The notes: generated from the letters alone by a model not told the origin. A stretch of DNA of 64,000 nt from Pseudomonas sp. Irchel 3E20 (GCF_900187645.1 NZ_FYEE01000007.1:62001-126000); one strand, 5' to 3'. Shown: positions 39,011 to 49,198, counted from the stretch's first letter. A program made the numbers and translations.

Positions 39011-41314
39011 ATGCAAACAGCCAAGCCGTTATTTGACTATCCCAAGTACTGGGCCGAATGCTTCGGTCCAGCGCCATTCCTGCCCATGAGCAGGGAGGAG
39101 ATGGATCAGCTCGGCTGGGATTCATGCGACATCATCATCGTCACCGGTGATGCCTACGTCGACCATCCGTCCTTTGGCATGGCGATCATCGGCCGGCTCC
39201 TGGAATCCCAGGGGTTTCGCGTCGGGATCATTGCCCAGCCCAACTGGCAGTCCAAAGACGACTTCATGAAACTGGGCGAGCCGAACCTGTTCTTCGGCGT
39301 CGCGGCCGGCAACATGGACTCGATGATTAACCGCTACACGGCCGACAAGAAAATCCGCTCCGACGACGCCTACACCCCCGGCGGCATGGCGGGCAAGCGG
39401 CCGGACCGCGCCAGCCTGGTCTACAGCCAGCGCTGCAAGGAAGCCTACAAGAACGTGCCTATCGTGCTGGGCGGCATCGAGGCTTCGCTGCGCCGCATCG
39501 CCCACTACGACTACTGGCAGGACCGGGTGCGCAACTCGATCCTGATCGACGCCAGCGCCGACATCCTGCTGTACGGCAACGCCGAGCGGGCCATTGTCGA
39601 AGTTGCCCAGCGCTTGTCCTACGGGCACAAGATCGAAGACATCACCGACGTGCGCGGCACCGCGTTCATCCGCCGTGACACCCCGGCAGGCTGGTACGAG
39701 GTGGATTCCACCCGCATCGACCGCCCGGGCCGGGTCGACAAGATCATCAACCCCTACGTCAACACCCAGGACACCCAGGCCTGCGCCATCGAGCAGGAAA
39801 AAGGCCCGGTCGAAGACCCGAGCGAAGCCAAGGTTGTGCAGCTGCTGGCCAGCCCGAAGATGACCCGCGACAAGACCGTGATCCGCCTGCCCTCCGTGGA
39901 AAAAGTGCGCAACGACGCGGTGCTCTACGCCCACGCCAACCGCGTGCTGCACCTGGAAACCAACCCGGGTAACGCCCGCGCCTTGGTGCAGAAGCATGGC
40001 GAAGTGGACGTCTGGTTCAACCCGCCGCCCATTCCCATGACCACCGATGAAATGGACTACGTGTTCGGCATGCCTTACGCCCGCGTTCCGCACCCGGCGT
40101 ACGGCAAGGAGAAAATCCCCGCCTACGACATGATCCGCTTCTCGGTGAACATCATGCGCGGCTGCTTCGGCGGCTGTACCTTCTGCTCCATCACCGAGCA
40201 CGAAGGGCGGATCATCCAGAACCGCTCCGAAGAGTCGATCATTCGCGAGATCGAAGAAATTCGCGACAAAGTCCCTGGTTTTACCGGCGTGATCTCCGAC
40301 CTCGGCGGCCCGACCGCGAACATGTACCGCATCGCCTGCAAGAGCCCGGAAATCGAATCAGCGTGCCGCAAGCCGTCCTGCGTGTTCCCCGGCATCTGCC
40401 CGAACCTGAACACCGACCACTCGTCGCTGATCCAGCTGTACCGCAGCGCCCGTGCGTTGCCGGGGGTGAAGAAGATCCTCATCGCCTCGGGGCTGCGCTA
40501 CGACCTGGCGGTGGAATCGCCCGAGTACGTCAAAGAGCTGGTGACCCACCACGTGGGTGGCTACTTGAAGATCGCCCCGGAACACACCGAGGAAGGGCCG
40601 CTCAACCAGATGATGAAACCGGGCATCGGCACCTACGACCGGTTCAAGCGCATGTTCGAGAAGTACACCAAGGAGGCAGGCAAGGAGCAGTACCTGATTC
40701 CGTACTTCATCGCCGCCCACCCCGGCACCACCGACGAAGACATGATGAACCTGGCCCTGTGGCTCAAGGGCAACGGTTTCCGCGCCGACCAGGTGCAGGC
40801 GTTCTACCCCTCGCCCATGGCCACCGCCACCGCCATGTACCACTCGGGCAAGAACCCGCTGCGCAAGGTCACCTACAAGAGCGACAGCGTGACCATCGTC
40901 AAGAGCGAGGAGCAGCGCCGCTTGCACAAGGCGTTCCTGCGCTACCACGACCCCAAGGGCTGGCCGATGCTGCGCGAAGCCTTGACCCGCATGGGCCGTG
41001 CCGACCTGATCGGGCCGGGCAAGAACCAGTTGATCCCGCTGCACCAACCGGCCACCGACAGCTACCAGAGTGCCCGGCGCAAGAACTCCACGCCGGCGGG
41101 CAGCCATAAAGTGGCCCAGGAAAAAACCACCAAGATCCTCACCCAGCACACCGGCCTGCCGCCGCGTGCCAGTGACGGCGGCAATGCCTGGGACAAGCGC
41201 GAACAGGCCAAGGCCGCCGCGTTCGCCCGCAACCAGCAGGCCGCCAAGGAACGCAAGGACGCGGCCAAGGGCAAGGGCCCCAAACCTGCGCGCAAACCGG
41301 TCGTGCCGCGCTAA
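39011..41314 (+). CDS. ygiQ: YgiQ family radical SAM protein
   Basis: The 767-residue protein begins at the ATG at 39011. The N-terminal part (about 1-300) resembles a cobalamin-binding-like fold with [13 protein letters not shown]. The radical-SAM cluster motif CFGGCTFCS lies near residue 382; its three cysteines bind a 4Fe-4S cluster that cleaves S-adenosylmethionine. The C-terminal 100 residues are basic and low-complexity ([17 protein letters not shown]). It is widely conserved, but its substrate is unknown to me. A strong terminator follows. Confidence 0.92.
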   Translation: MQTAKPLFDYPKYWAECFGPAPFLPMSREEMDQLGWDSCDIIIVTGDAYVDHPSFGMAIIGRLLESQGFRVGIIAQPNWQSKDDFMKLGEPNLFFGVAAGNMDSMINRYTADKKIRSDDAYTPGGMAGKRPDRASLVYSQRCKEAYKNVPIVLGGIEASLRRIAHYDYWQDRVRNSILIDASADILLYGNAERAIVEVAQRLSYGHKIEDITDVRGTAFIRRDTPAGWYEVDSTRIDRPGRVDKIINPYVNTQDTQACAIEQEKGPVEDPSEAKVVQLLASPKMTRDKTVIRLPSVEKVRNDAVLYAHANRVLHLETNPGNARALVQKHGEVDVWFNPPPIPMTTDEMDYVFGMPYARVPHPAYGKEKIPAYDMIRFSVNIMRGCFGGCTFCSITEHEGRIIQNRSEESIIREIEEIRDKVPGFTGVISDLGGPTANMYRIACKSPEIESACRKPSCVFPGICPNLNTDHSSLIQLYRSARALPGVKKILIASGLRYDLAVESPEYVKELVTHHVGGYLKIAPEHTEEGPLNQMMKPGIGTYDRFKRMFEKYTKEAGKEQYLIPYFIAAHPGTTDEDMMNLALWLKGNGFRADQVQAFYPSPMATATAMYHSGKNPLRKVTYKSDSVTIVKSEEQRRLHKAFLRYHDPKGWPMLREALTRMGRADLIGPGKNQLIPLHQPATDSYQSARRKNSTPAGSHKVAQEKTTKILTQHTGLPPRASDGGNAWDKREQAKAAAFARNQQAAKERKDAAKGKGPKPARKPVVPR

Positions 41315-41334
41315 GCGCCAGCGCCTGTGGATAG

Positions 41335-41362
41335 AACGCCAGCCTTCGGGCTGGCGTTTTGC
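41335..41362 (+). terminator. Intrinsic terminator after ygiQ
   Basis: The ten-base stem AACGCCAGCC / GGCTGGCGTT, with a TTCG tetraloop, is followed by a short T run. Confidence 0.92.
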
Positions 41363-41541
41363 GTTGGGGGCATCGCGAGCAGGGCTCGCCACATTTATGT
41401 GCGCCTGCCACCTGCACAAATCCTGCATTGCGCGGTTTTGGTGCTGTACTGCGTTGAGCAAATGGAGAAAGCGCCGAGGATGCCGGGTGGCATAACTCTT
41501 GCGCGCTTTCAAAGACGCCCAAGGCTCGCAGGAGGCACGCC

Positions 41542-44500
41542 GTGTCGATTCATGTCGCATTGCACCATGTCACGCATTACCGCTACGACCGCGCCGTCGA
41601 GCTCGGCCCGCAGATCGTTCGCCTGCGCCCGGCGCCCCACAGCCGCACGCGGGTGCTGTCCTATGGCCTGAAGGTGTGGCCCGAGCAGCACTTCATCAAC
41701 TGGCAACAAGACCCCCAGGGCAATTACCTGGCGCGGTTGGTGTTCCCGGAAAAAACCGCTGAACTGCGCATCGAGGTCGACCTGCTGGCGGAAATGGCGG
41801 TGTTCAACCCCTTCGACTTCTTCCTTGAGCCCTACGCGGAAAAAATCCCCTTCAGCTACGGCGCCGATGAACGCAAGGAGCTGGCGCCGTACCTGGCAAC
41901 CCTGCCCCTGACCCCAGCCTTCAAGGCCTACCTGGACGGCATCGACCGCACACCGCTGCCGGCCGTGGACTTTCTGGTGGCCCTCAACCAGCGCCTGAGC
42001 AACGACATCCGCTACCTGATCCGCATGGAGCCGGGGGTGCAAACCCCCGAGTACACCCTGGCGCACGCCAGCGGCTCGTGCCGCGACTCGGCCTGGTTGC
42101 TGGTGCAACTGCTGCGCAACCTGGGGCTGGCGGCGCGGTTCGTGTCCGGCTACCTGATCCAGCTCACCGCCGACGTCAAAGCCCTGGACGGCCCGTCCGG
42201 CACCGAGGTGGACTTCACCGACCTGCACGCCTGGTGCGAGGTGTACCTGCCCGGCGCAGGCTGGATCGGCCTGGACGCCACCTCCGGGCTGTTTGCCGGG
42301 GAAGGGCATATCCCGTTGGCCTGTAGCCCCGATCCGTCTTCGGCGGCACCCATCAGTGGCCTGGTGGAACCGAGCGAGTGCGAGTTCAGCCACGAAATGT
42401 CCGTGGAGCGGATTTGGGAAGCGCCGCGGGTCACCCAGCCCTACACCGACGACCAGTGGCTGGCGATCCAGGCCCTGGGCCGGCAAATCGATGCCGACCT
42501 GGCGGCCGGCGACGTGCGCCTGACCATGGGCGGCGAGCCGACCTTCGTCTCCATCGACGACCCCGATGGCGCCGAGTGGAACACCACCGCGCTGGGCCCG
42601 GCCAAGCGCCGGCTCTCGGCCGAGTTGTTCCAGCGCCTGCGCAAACGCTATGGCCCCCAGGGGCTGGTGCATTTCGGCCAGGGCAAGTGGTATCCCGGTG
42701 AGCCGCTGCCGCGCTGGTCGCTGAACCTGTACTGGCGGCGTGACGGCGTGCCGCTGTGGCACAACCAGGCGCTGATCGCCGACGAGCAGCAAGACTACGG
42801 CGCCGATGGCGAACTGGCCGGGCGTTTTCTGGCCAGCGTCGCCGAACGCCTGAAGTTGCCCAGCCGCTTCGTGTTCCCGGCCTATGAAGACCACGTCTAT
42901 TACCTGTGGCGCGAAGGCGCCTTGCCCGTCAATGTGCGCGCCGAAGATTCGCGCCTGGAGGATGAACTGGAGCGTGCGCGCTTGCGCAAAGTGTTCAGCC
43001 AGGGCCTGGGCAAGGTCATCGGCCAGGTCTTGCCGCTGGCGCGCACTGCCAGTGGCGAGCAGTGGCAAAGCGGCCGCTGGTTTTTGCGCGACCACGATTG
43101 CCGCTTGGTGCCGGGAGATTCGCCCCTGGGCTACCGCTTGCCCTTGGCCTCGCAACCCTGGGTGAGCGCCGCCGAATACCCCTTCGTCCACCCGCGCGAC
43201 CCCAACCAGGAACTGCCCGAGCTGCCCGCCAACCGCGCGCCGGGGGAACCGGCCGTGGCCAACGAGCGCGTGCCCGAGGTGGATGAATCCGCCCACTGGC
43301 TGACCCGCACCGCCCTGTGCGCCGAGGCGCGGGAGGGCCGCTTGTACCTGTTCATGCCTCCGCTGGAGCGGCTCGAGGATTACCTGGAACTGGTCAGCGC
43401 CATCGAGGCCAGCGCCCAGGCGCTGCATTGCCCGATCCTCCTTGAAGGCTACGAACCGCCCGCCGACCCGCGCCTGAGCAACCTGCGCATCACCCCCGAC
43501 CCTGGCGTGATCGAGGTCAACGTGCAACCGTCCGCCACCTGGGACGAGTTGGTGGAGCGTACTGAATTCCTCTACGAAGAGGCCCGGCAGACGCGCCTGA
43601 GCAGCGAAAAATTCATGATCGACGGGCGCCACACCGGCACTGGCGGCGGCAATCACTTCGTCCTCGGCGGTGCCACGCCGGCCGACTCGCCGTTCCTGCG
43701 CCGCCCCGACCTGCTGCGCAGCCTGATTAGCTACTGGCACAACCACCCGTCGCTGTCGTACCTGTTTTCCGGCCTGTTTATCGGGCCTACGTCCCAGGCA
43801 CCACGGGTAGACGAGGCGCGCAACGACAGCCTGTATGAGCTGGAAATCGCCTTCGCACAGATGCCCGCGCCGGGTGAGGACTGCCCGCCCTGGCGAGTAG
43901 ACCGCTTGCTGCGCAACCTGCTGATCGACGTTACCGGCAACACCCACCGCGCCGAGTTCTGCATCGACAAGCTCTACTCCCCGGACGGCGCCACCGGGCG
44001 CCTGGGCCTGCTGGAGTTACGCGCCTTCGAGATGCCGCCCCATGCGCGCATGAGCCTGGCCCAGCAGTTGCTGCTGCGGGCGCTGGTGGCGCGGTTCTGG
44101 CGCCAGCCCTACGCCCCGGCCAAATTGGCGCGTTGGGGCACGGAGCTGCATGACCGCTTCATGCTGGCGCACTTTATCGAGCAGGACTTCGCCGATGTCA
44201 TCGTCGAACTCAACGCCGCCGGCTATGCCCTGCGCGCCGAGTGGTTCGCCGCGCACCTGGAATTCCGCTTCCCCAAGGTTGGCGACTACGCGGTCGGCGG
44301 CGTCGAGCTGGAGCTGCGCCAGGCCCTGGAGCCTTGGCATGTGCTGGGCGAGGAGGGCGCGGCGGGCGGCGCGGTGCGTTACGTCGATTCGTCCCTGGAG
44401 CGCTTGCAGGTCAAGCTCAAGGGCCTGGCGCCGGACCGCTACACGCTGACCTGCAACGGCGTCCCGGTGCCGCTGCACGCCACCGGGCGCATCGGCGAGT

Positions 44501-44823
44501 TCGTCGCTGGGGTGAGGTTTCGCGCCTGGCAACCGGCCAATTGCCTGCACCCCACCATCGCGGCCCACGCGCCGCTGGTCTTTGACCTGTTCGACACCTG
44601 GATGCAGCGCTCCCTGGGCGGCTGCCAATACCACGTCGCCCACCCGGGCGGGCGCAACTACGACAGCCTGCCGGTAAACGCCAACGAAGCCGAGAGCCGA
44701 CGCATGGCGCGGTTCTTCCGCCTGGGCCACAGCCCCGGGCCGTGGACGGCGACGCCGCCGGTTATCAACAACGAACTGCCCATGACCCTGGATTTGCGCC
44801 GCTTTGACCACACCGCGCAGTAA
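41542..44823 (+). CDS. Transglutaminase-like / DUF2126 fusion protein
   Basis: This 1,093-residue protein opens the three-gene cluster. GTG is the start, with GCAGGAGGC just upstream. An N-terminal beta-rich domain (HHVTHYRYDRAVELGPQ) leads into a transglutaminase-like protease fold. Its triad is visible as Cys in GSCRDSAWL near residue 179, His in DLHAWCEVY near residue 231 and Asp in GLDATSG near residue 250. From about residue 315 onward it is DUF2126, with VRLTMGGEPTF, linked to circularly permuted ATP-grasp/amidoligase proteins. No signal peptide is seen. Together with the next two genes it probably makes or trims peptide bonds; the product is unknown. Confidence 0.85.
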   Translation: MSIHVALHHVTHYRYDRAVELGPQIVRLRPAPHSRTRVLSYGLKVWPEQHFINWQQDPQGNYLARLVFPEKTAELRIEVDLLAEMAVFNPFDFFLEPYAEKIPFSYGADERKELAPYLATLPLTPAFKAYLDGIDRTPLPAVDFLVALNQRLSNDIRYLIRMEPGVQTPEYTLAHASGSCRDSAWLLVQLLRNLGLAARFVSGYLIQLTADVKALDGPSGTEVDFTDLHAWCEVYLPGAGWIGLDATSGLFAGEGHIPLACSPDPSSAAPISGLVEPSECEFSHEMSVERIWEAPRVTQPYTDDQWLAIQALGRQIDADLAAGDVRLTMGGEPTFVSIDDPDGAEWNTTALGPAKRRLSAELFQRLRKRYGPQGLVHFGQGKWYPGEPLPRWSLNLYWRRDGVPLWHNQALIADEQQDYGADGELAGRFLASVAERLKLPSRFVFPAYEDHVYYLWREGALPVNVRAEDSRLEDELERARLRKVFSQGLGKVIGQVLPLARTASGEQWQSGRWFLRDHDCRLVPGDSPLGYRLPLASQPWVSAAEYPFVHPRDPNQELPELPANRAPGEPAVANERVPEVDESAHWLTRTALCAEAREGRLYLFMPPLERLEDYLELVSAIEASAQALHCPILLEGYEPPADPRLSNLRITPDPGVIEVNVQPSATWDELVERTEFLYEEARQTRLSSEKFMIDGRHTGTGGGNHFVLGGATPADSPFLRRPDLLRSLISYWHNHPSLSYLFSGLFIGPTSQAPRVDEARNDSLYELEIAFAQMPAPGEDCPPWRVDRLLRNLLIDVTGNTHRAEFCIDKLYSPDGATGRLGLLELRAFEMPPHARMSLAQQLLLRALVARFWRQPYAPAKLARWGTELHDRFMLAHFIEQDFADVIVELNAAGYALRAEWFAAHLEFRFPKVGDYAVGGVELELRQALEPWHVLGEEGAAGGAVRYVDSSLERLQVKLKGLAPDRYTLTCNGVPVPLHATGRIGEFVAGVRFRAWQPANCLHPTIAAHAPLVFDLFDTWMQRSLGGCQYHVAHPGGRNYDSLPVNANEAESRRMARFFRLGHSPGPWTATPPVINNELPMTLDLRRFDHTAQ

Positions 44824-44874
44824 GCGCGGGTGTACCTGTTTGCAGATCAACCTGAATTTTTGCCCGAGCCTGCC

Positions 44875-47364
44875 ATGCCAGACCTGCTAGACCGCTACCC
44901 GTTGTCGCCCGGCACCTACCACGAACTGCTCGACGCAAGCGGCGCGGTGCGGGCCCATTGGCGGCGCCTGTTCGACCAGTTGCAGCGCAGCACCCCGGCG
45001 CAACTGGCCCAACGCCAGGCCTTGCTGGCGCGGCAGATCCACGAAAACGGCGTGACCTACAACGTCTACGCCGACCCCAAGGGCGCCGACCGGCCCTGGG
45101 AGCTGGACCTGCTGCCCCACGTGATCGCCGCCGAAGAGTGGCCGCAACTGAGTGCCGGCATCGCCCAGCGTGCGCGCCTGCTCAACGCGGTGCTGGCCGA
45201 CCTCTACGGCCCGCAACGGCTGATAGCCCAAGGGCTGCTGCCGGCTGAACTGGTGTTCGGCCACAACAACTTCCTCTGGCCTTGCCAGGGCATCGCGCCC
45301 CCCGATGGCACGTTCCTGCACCTGTATGCCGTGGACCTGGCGCGCACCCCGGACGGCCGCTGGTGGGTCACCGCCGACCGTACCCAGGCCCCGTCCGGCG
45401 CCGGTTATGCCCTGGAGAACCGCACCATCGTCTCCCGCGCCTTCCCCGAGTTGTACCGCGACTTGCAGGTGCAGCACCTGGCCGGGTTCTTCCGCACCTT
45501 GCAAGAAACCCTGGCGCGCCAGGCTCCCGGCGCCGAGGACGAGCCGCCGTTGGTGGTGCTGCTGACGCCCGGGCGCTTCAATGAGAGTTACTTCGAGCAC
45601 CTGTACCTGGCGCGCCAACTCGGCTACCCGTTGGTGGAGGGCGGCGACCTGACGGTGCGCGACGCCACGGTGTACCTCAAGACCCTCAATGGCCTGCGCC
45701 GGGTCCACGCGATCATGCGGCGCCTGGACGACGACTTCTGCGACCCGCTGGAGCTGCGCACCGACTCGGCCCTGGGCGTGCCGGGGTTGCTCGACGCGGT
45801 GCGCCAGGGCCGGGTGCTGGTGGCCAATGCCTTGGGCAGCGGCGTGTTGGAATCTCCGGGGTTATTGGGTTTTTTACCGAAGATCAGCGAATTTCTCTTC
45901 GGCGAAGAACTGATCTTGCCGTCCATCGCCACTTGGTGGTGCGGCGAGGCGCCAGTGCTGGCCCAGGCCCTGGAGAAACTGCCAGACCTGCTGATAAAAC
46001 CGGCGTTCCCGTCCCAGAGCTTCGCCCCGGTGGTGGGCCGCGACCTCAGCACGGCCGAACGCGAAGCCTTGATCGAACGCATGCGAGCGCGGCCCTACGC
46101 CTACGTTGCCCAGGAAGTGGCGCAGCTGTCCCAGGCGCCGGTGTGGCAGGCCGATGGCGGCCAGTTGCAACCGCGTGCCATCGGCATGCGCGCCTATGCC
46201 GTGGCCAGCGCCGAGGGTTATCGGGTGCTGCCCGGTGGCCTGACCCGGGTGGCGGCGCAGGCCCACGCCCAAGTGGTGTCGATGCAGCGCGGCGGCGCCA
46301 GCAAGGACACCTGGGTGCTTGGAGACCGCGCACCCGCCGGCGAGCAATGGAAAACCCAGCGCACCCTGGGCGTGCACGATCTGGTGCGGCGCGACCCCTA
46401 CCTGCCCTCGCGGGTGGTGGAAAACCTGTTCTGGTTCGGCCGCTACTGCGAGCGCTGCGACGACAGTGCGCGGCTGCTGCGCATCATGCTCACCCGCTAC
46501 GTGGACGGCGACGACCCCCAGGCCCTGCAAGCGGCAGTCGACCTGGGCGAACGCCTGTTGCTGCTGCCCGACGAGGGCGAACTGCCTGAGCGCTTGCTGG
46601 CAGCGATGCTAGGGGACGACTGGGCCTGTAGCCTGCGCGCCAACCTGCAACGCTTGCAGTGGGCGGCCTCGCAGGTGCGCGGCAAGCTCTCGCGGGAGAA
46701 CTGGCAAGCGCTGGTGGAGTTACAGCGCGAAGCCCTGGAGCTGGAAACCGACGAGCCGGACTTCGGCGAACTGATGGATTTTCTCAACCGTTTGGTGATG
46801 TCTCTGGCGGCGCTGTCCGGTTTTGCCTTGGACGACATGACCCGCGACGAAGGCTGGCGGTTTCTGATGATCGGCCGGCGCCTGGAGCGTTTGCAGTTTC
46901 TGGGCAACAGCCTGGCGGCGTTCCTGCGCGGCGCCGGGGCGCAAGACCAAGCGGCGCTGGAATGGTTGCTGGAATTGGGCAACAGCAGCATCACCTACCG
47001 CTCGCGCTACCTGGCGGTGGCGCAGTTGATCCCGGTACTCGACCTGTTGTTGCTGGACGAACAGAACCCCCACGCGCTGCTATTCCAGCTCAAATTGGTG
47101 GCGCGTACCCTCAAACGCCTGAACGACGACTTCGGCGCGCCCCGCGACAGCGTCCTGCCGGGGTTGATCGAACGGCTGGCGCGTTTTGACCTGGGTTGCC
47201 TGGAAAACCCGCTGTTCGGTGAAACCAGCGTGCGCGCGGCCCTGGACGGCTTGGCCGAACTGCTGCAGAGCATCGCCGACGCCAGCGGCCAGGTGTCCGA
47301 TCGCCTGGCCTTGCGCCACTTTGCCCACGTCGATGATGTCAGCCAGCAAACGGTGTCCGTGTGA
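44875..47364 (+). CDS. Circularly permuted ATP-grasp / alpha-E protein
   Basis: This second gene of the cluster encodes about 829 residues from the ATG at 44875; a GTG at 44830 is possible but neither start has a strong ribosome-binding site. The N-terminal 480 residues are a circularly permuted ATP-grasp domain (DUF404/DUF407) with HENGVTYNVYAD near residue 57 and the helpful landmarks LTPGRFNESYFEH and VEGGDLTVRD. The C-terminal part (about 495-820) is an all-helical alpha-E domain beginning YLPSRVVENLFWFGRYCERC. ATP-grasp enzymes of this kind join a carboxylate to an amine. The stop overlaps the next start by 1 base. Confidence 0.87.
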   Translation: MPDLLDRYPLSPGTYHELLDASGAVRAHWRRLFDQLQRSTPAQLAQRQALLARQIHENGVTYNVYADPKGADRPWELDLLPHVIAAEEWPQLSAGIAQRARLLNAVLADLYGPQRLIAQGLLPAELVFGHNNFLWPCQGIAPPDGTFLHLYAVDLARTPDGRWWVTADRTQAPSGAGYALENRTIVSRAFPELYRDLQVQHLAGFFRTLQETLARQAPGAEDEPPLVVLLTPGRFNESYFEHLYLARQLGYPLVEGGDLTVRDATVYLKTLNGLRRVHAIMRRLDDDFCDPLELRTDSALGVPGLLDAVRQGRVLVANALGSGVLESPGLLGFLPKISEFLFGEELILPSIATWWCGEAPVLAQALEKLPDLLIKPAFPSQSFAPVVGRDLSTAEREALIERMRARPYAYVAQEVAQLSQAPVWQADGGQLQPRAIGMRAYAVASAEGYRVLPGGLTRVAAQAHAQVVSMQRGGASKDTWVLGDRAPAGEQWKTQRTLGVHDLVRRDPYLPSRVVENLFWFGRYCERCDDSARLLRIMLTRYVDGDDPQALQAAVDLGERLLLLPDEGELPERLLAAMLGDDWACSLRANLQRLQWAASQVRGKLSRENWQALVELQREALELETDEPDFGELMDFLNRLVMSLAALSGFALDDMTRDEGWRFLMIGRRLERLQFLGNSLAAFLRGAGAQDQAALEWLLELGNSSITYRSRYLAVAQLIPVLDLLLLDEQNPHALLFQLKLVARTLKRLNDDFGAPRDSVLPGLIERLARFDLGCLENPLFGETSVRAALDGLAELLQSIADASGQVSDRLALRHFAHVDDVSQQTVSV

Positions 47365-48254
47365 TGAGCGCCCACTACCAGATCCTCCACGACACCCACT
47401 ACCGCTACGACAGCCCGGTGTCGTTGGCCCAGCAACTGGCTCACCTGTGGCCCCGTGAATGCCCGTGGCAGCGCTGCACCGAGCAGCAATTGCAGGTGAG
47501 CCCGCCACCCTCGACGCGCCGCGATGAGCTGGACGTGTTCGGCAACCCCTTGACGCGCCTGGCGTTCGAGCGGCCCCACGATGAGTTGCAGGTCAGTGCG
47601 CGGCTCAGCGTCGAGGTGCTGGCGCGGGCGGCGCTGGACTTCAACCAATCGCCGCCCTGGGAGCAGGTTCGCGACGGCCTCGCCTACAGCGGGCGCCCCC
47701 TCGCCGCGCCGGCGTTGCAGGCCTGCCGCTACCGGTTCGAGTCGCCTTATGTGCACCTCAAGCGCAGCTTCGTCGAGTTCTCGGCCAGTTGCTTCGCGCC
47801 GGGGCGCCCGCTGTTGCTGGGGGGGCGGGCATTGATGGAAAAGATTTTTTGCGAGTTCACCTTCGACGCCGAAGCGACCCAGGTGGCGACGCCCCTGGTG
47901 GAGGTGTTGGAGCGGCGGCGCGGGGTGTGCCAGGACTTCGCCCACCTGATGCTGGCGTGCCTGCGTTCGCGGGGACTGGCGGCGCGCTACGTCAGCGGTT
48001 ACCTGCTGACCCAGCCACCGCCCGGCCAGCCACGGCTGATCGGCGCCGATGCGTCCCATGCGTGGGTGTCGGTGTATTGCCCGCAACTGGGCTGGGTGGA
48101 TTTCGACCCGACCAACAACGTGCAACCGGCGCTGGAACACATCACCCTGGCCTGGGGCCGGGATTTTTCCGATGTGTCGCCGTTGCGTGGGGTCATTCTG
48201 GGGGGCGGCAACCACGACCCGGAGGTGCGGGTGACCGTGATGCCAGTGCCGTAA
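47364..48254 (+). CDS. Transglutaminase-like protein, third gene of the ATP-grasp cluster
   Basis: The 296-residue protein starts at ATG in a TGATG overlap with the previous gene. It has the N-terminal beta domain (HYQILHDTHYRYDSPV) and the transglutaminase-like core. The catalytic Cys is in RRGVCQDFAHLM, the His in DASHAWVSVY and the Asp in GWVDFDPTNN. In such families the core usually acts as a cysteine peptidase or acyl-transferase. It may release or modify what the ATP-grasp enzymes make. No signal peptide is visible, so action is expected in the cytosol. Confidence 0.87.
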   Translation: MSAHYQILHDTHYRYDSPVSLAQQLAHLWPRECPWQRCTEQQLQVSPPPSTRRDELDVFGNPLTRLAFERPHDELQVSARLSVEVLARAALDFNQSPPWEQVRDGLAYSGRPLAAPALQACRYRFESPYVHLKRSFVEFSASCFAPGRPLLLGGRALMEKIFCEFTFDAEATQVATPLVEVLERRRGVCQDFAHLMLACLRSRGLAARYVSGYLLTQPPPGQPRLIGADASHAWVSVYCPQLGWVDFDPTNNVQPALEHITLAWGRDFSDVSPLRGVILGGGNHDPEVRVTVMPVP

Positions 48255-48383
48255 GTAGCAAGTGGGCTAGCCCGCGCGGGAGGCGAGGCGCCCCTAAAGC
48301 ACTCGTTCAAGTTACGCAGTTACATCGTTGTTGTCGGTTTTTGGGCTGCTACGCACCCCGGGGCGGGCGAACCCGCTTCCTAC

Positions 48384-48566
48384 CTACGGGAGCGGGGTTT
48401 CTTCTGTGTCGGCGTCGGGGGCATCCACTTCACCCTCGGCATCCGGGTTCAGGGCGGCGGCCTCTTCATCGGCGGCGGCTTTCTTGCGTTGTAGCTTTTC
48501 CTCTTTCTTCTGCTCTTTGGCCAGGTCTCGCTGACGTTTGGCGAAGGAGTAATTAGGTTTTGCCAT
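48384..48566 (-). CDS. Small conserved basic/acidic protein
   Basis: This 60-residue protein starts at the ATG at 48566, with AGAGGAT as ribosome-binding site. The N-terminal half is very basic (FAKRQRDLAKEQKKEEKLQRKK) and probably one helix; the C-terminal half is acidic with Pro and Asp. I recall similar small proteins as conserved in pseudomonads, but their role is unknown. It may bind nucleic acid through the basic helix. Confidence 0.7.
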   Translation of the reverse strand: MAKPNYSFAKRQRDLAKEQKKEEKLQRKKAAADEEAAALNPDAEGEVDAPDADTEETPLP

Positions 48567-48634
48567 GGGCGATCCTCTGGGGTCGAAGGTGAGGTTGAGC
48601 GGCGCGTATTCTGCCCGTAAACGAGGCACAAGGG

Positions 48635-48870
48635 TTAGCCGGGTTTTTGTCCGGCCCACTTTGGCAGTGCCACCGGTTGCCAGGCATCCAGCGCATCGAG
48701 CAGGGTGGCCGGCGATTCGCCGTCCTGCAGCATGGCACGGTGCTGCTCGCGCACGAAGCCTTCGCCGACGACGTGATCGAAAAAAACGATGAGTTTCTTG
48801 TAGAAACCGTTCCCTTGCCGCAGCCCCAGGGTTTTGCCGTGGTCGCCGAGCGGGCCCTGTGCTGCACCCC
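48635..48870 (-). pseudogene. 3' remnant of a LOG-family (TIGR00730) gene
   Basis: The frame encodes about 75 residues that match only the C-terminal end of LOG/TIGR00730 nucleotide-phosphoribohydrolases: LGDHGKTLGLRQGNGFYKKL, then FFDHVVGEGFVREQHRAML and a Leu-rich end. The N-terminal Rossmann part with the PGGxGT motif is missing, and the upstream sequence in frame is unrelated. In PAO1 a LOG gene (PA4923, from memory) lies at this point beside azurin, so this is best read as the remains of that gene. Confidence 0.65.
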
Positions 48871-48914
48871 CAACCGGCGTGAGCGAAGTGCCTGACGTTC
48901 GGGGCGTGAGCGCC

Positions 48915-49004
48915 TTAGCCGTGGCGTGACGGCGTTTCACAGGTGCCGCTGGCGCCACAGGCGTAGGCGGCGAGCAAACTGCATAACAGGCTATTGAGGG
49001 GCAT
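48915..49004 (-). CDS. Possible 29-residue hydrophobic, Cys-containing peptide
   Basis: A short frame from the ATG at 49004 to TAA encodes MPLNSLLCSLLAAYACGASG followed by TCETPSRHG. GGAG lies about ten bases before the ATG. The first half is hydrophobic and three cysteines are present. It fills part of the 328-base gap between the LOG remnant and azurin. Its length makes chance possible; translation is unproven. Confidence 0.35.
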   Translation of the reverse strand: MPLNSLLCSLLAAYACGASGTCETPSRHG

Positions 49005-49113
49005 CACAAGCGCTCCAGAGAGGAAGGAAAGGCCCGATTGTGGGCGCCTGCAGTACTAATGGCCGTTTGATTGTGTGTATCGCTGCCATAGCCCGAAAGT
49101 TGTAGACCGCTCG

Positions 49114-49127
49114 TTGATACAGGTCAT
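49114..49127 (+). promoter_or_regulatory. ANR/FNR-type box upstream of azurin
   Basis: TTGAT-ACAG-GTCAT has a perfect left half-site of the FNR/ANR consensus TTGAT-N4-ATCAA and 3 of 5 matches in the right half. A CTATTTA -10-like element follows about 20 bases downstream. P. aeruginosa azurin is known to be ANR- and RpoS-controlled. Confidence 0.55.
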
Positions 49128-49198
49128 AGGAACTTTTTGCTATTTAAGGCAATCTGGGGTGATAAGCGTTTTCGTTAACCCTGCCTTGGAGATTCACC

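Noticed and set aside
41509..43947. An 812-codon open frame antisense to the transglutaminase/DUF2126 gene
   Set aside because: High GC keeps antisense frames open. The translation is Gln/His/Gly-rich with no recognisable domain, and the sense frame has clear catalytic motifs.
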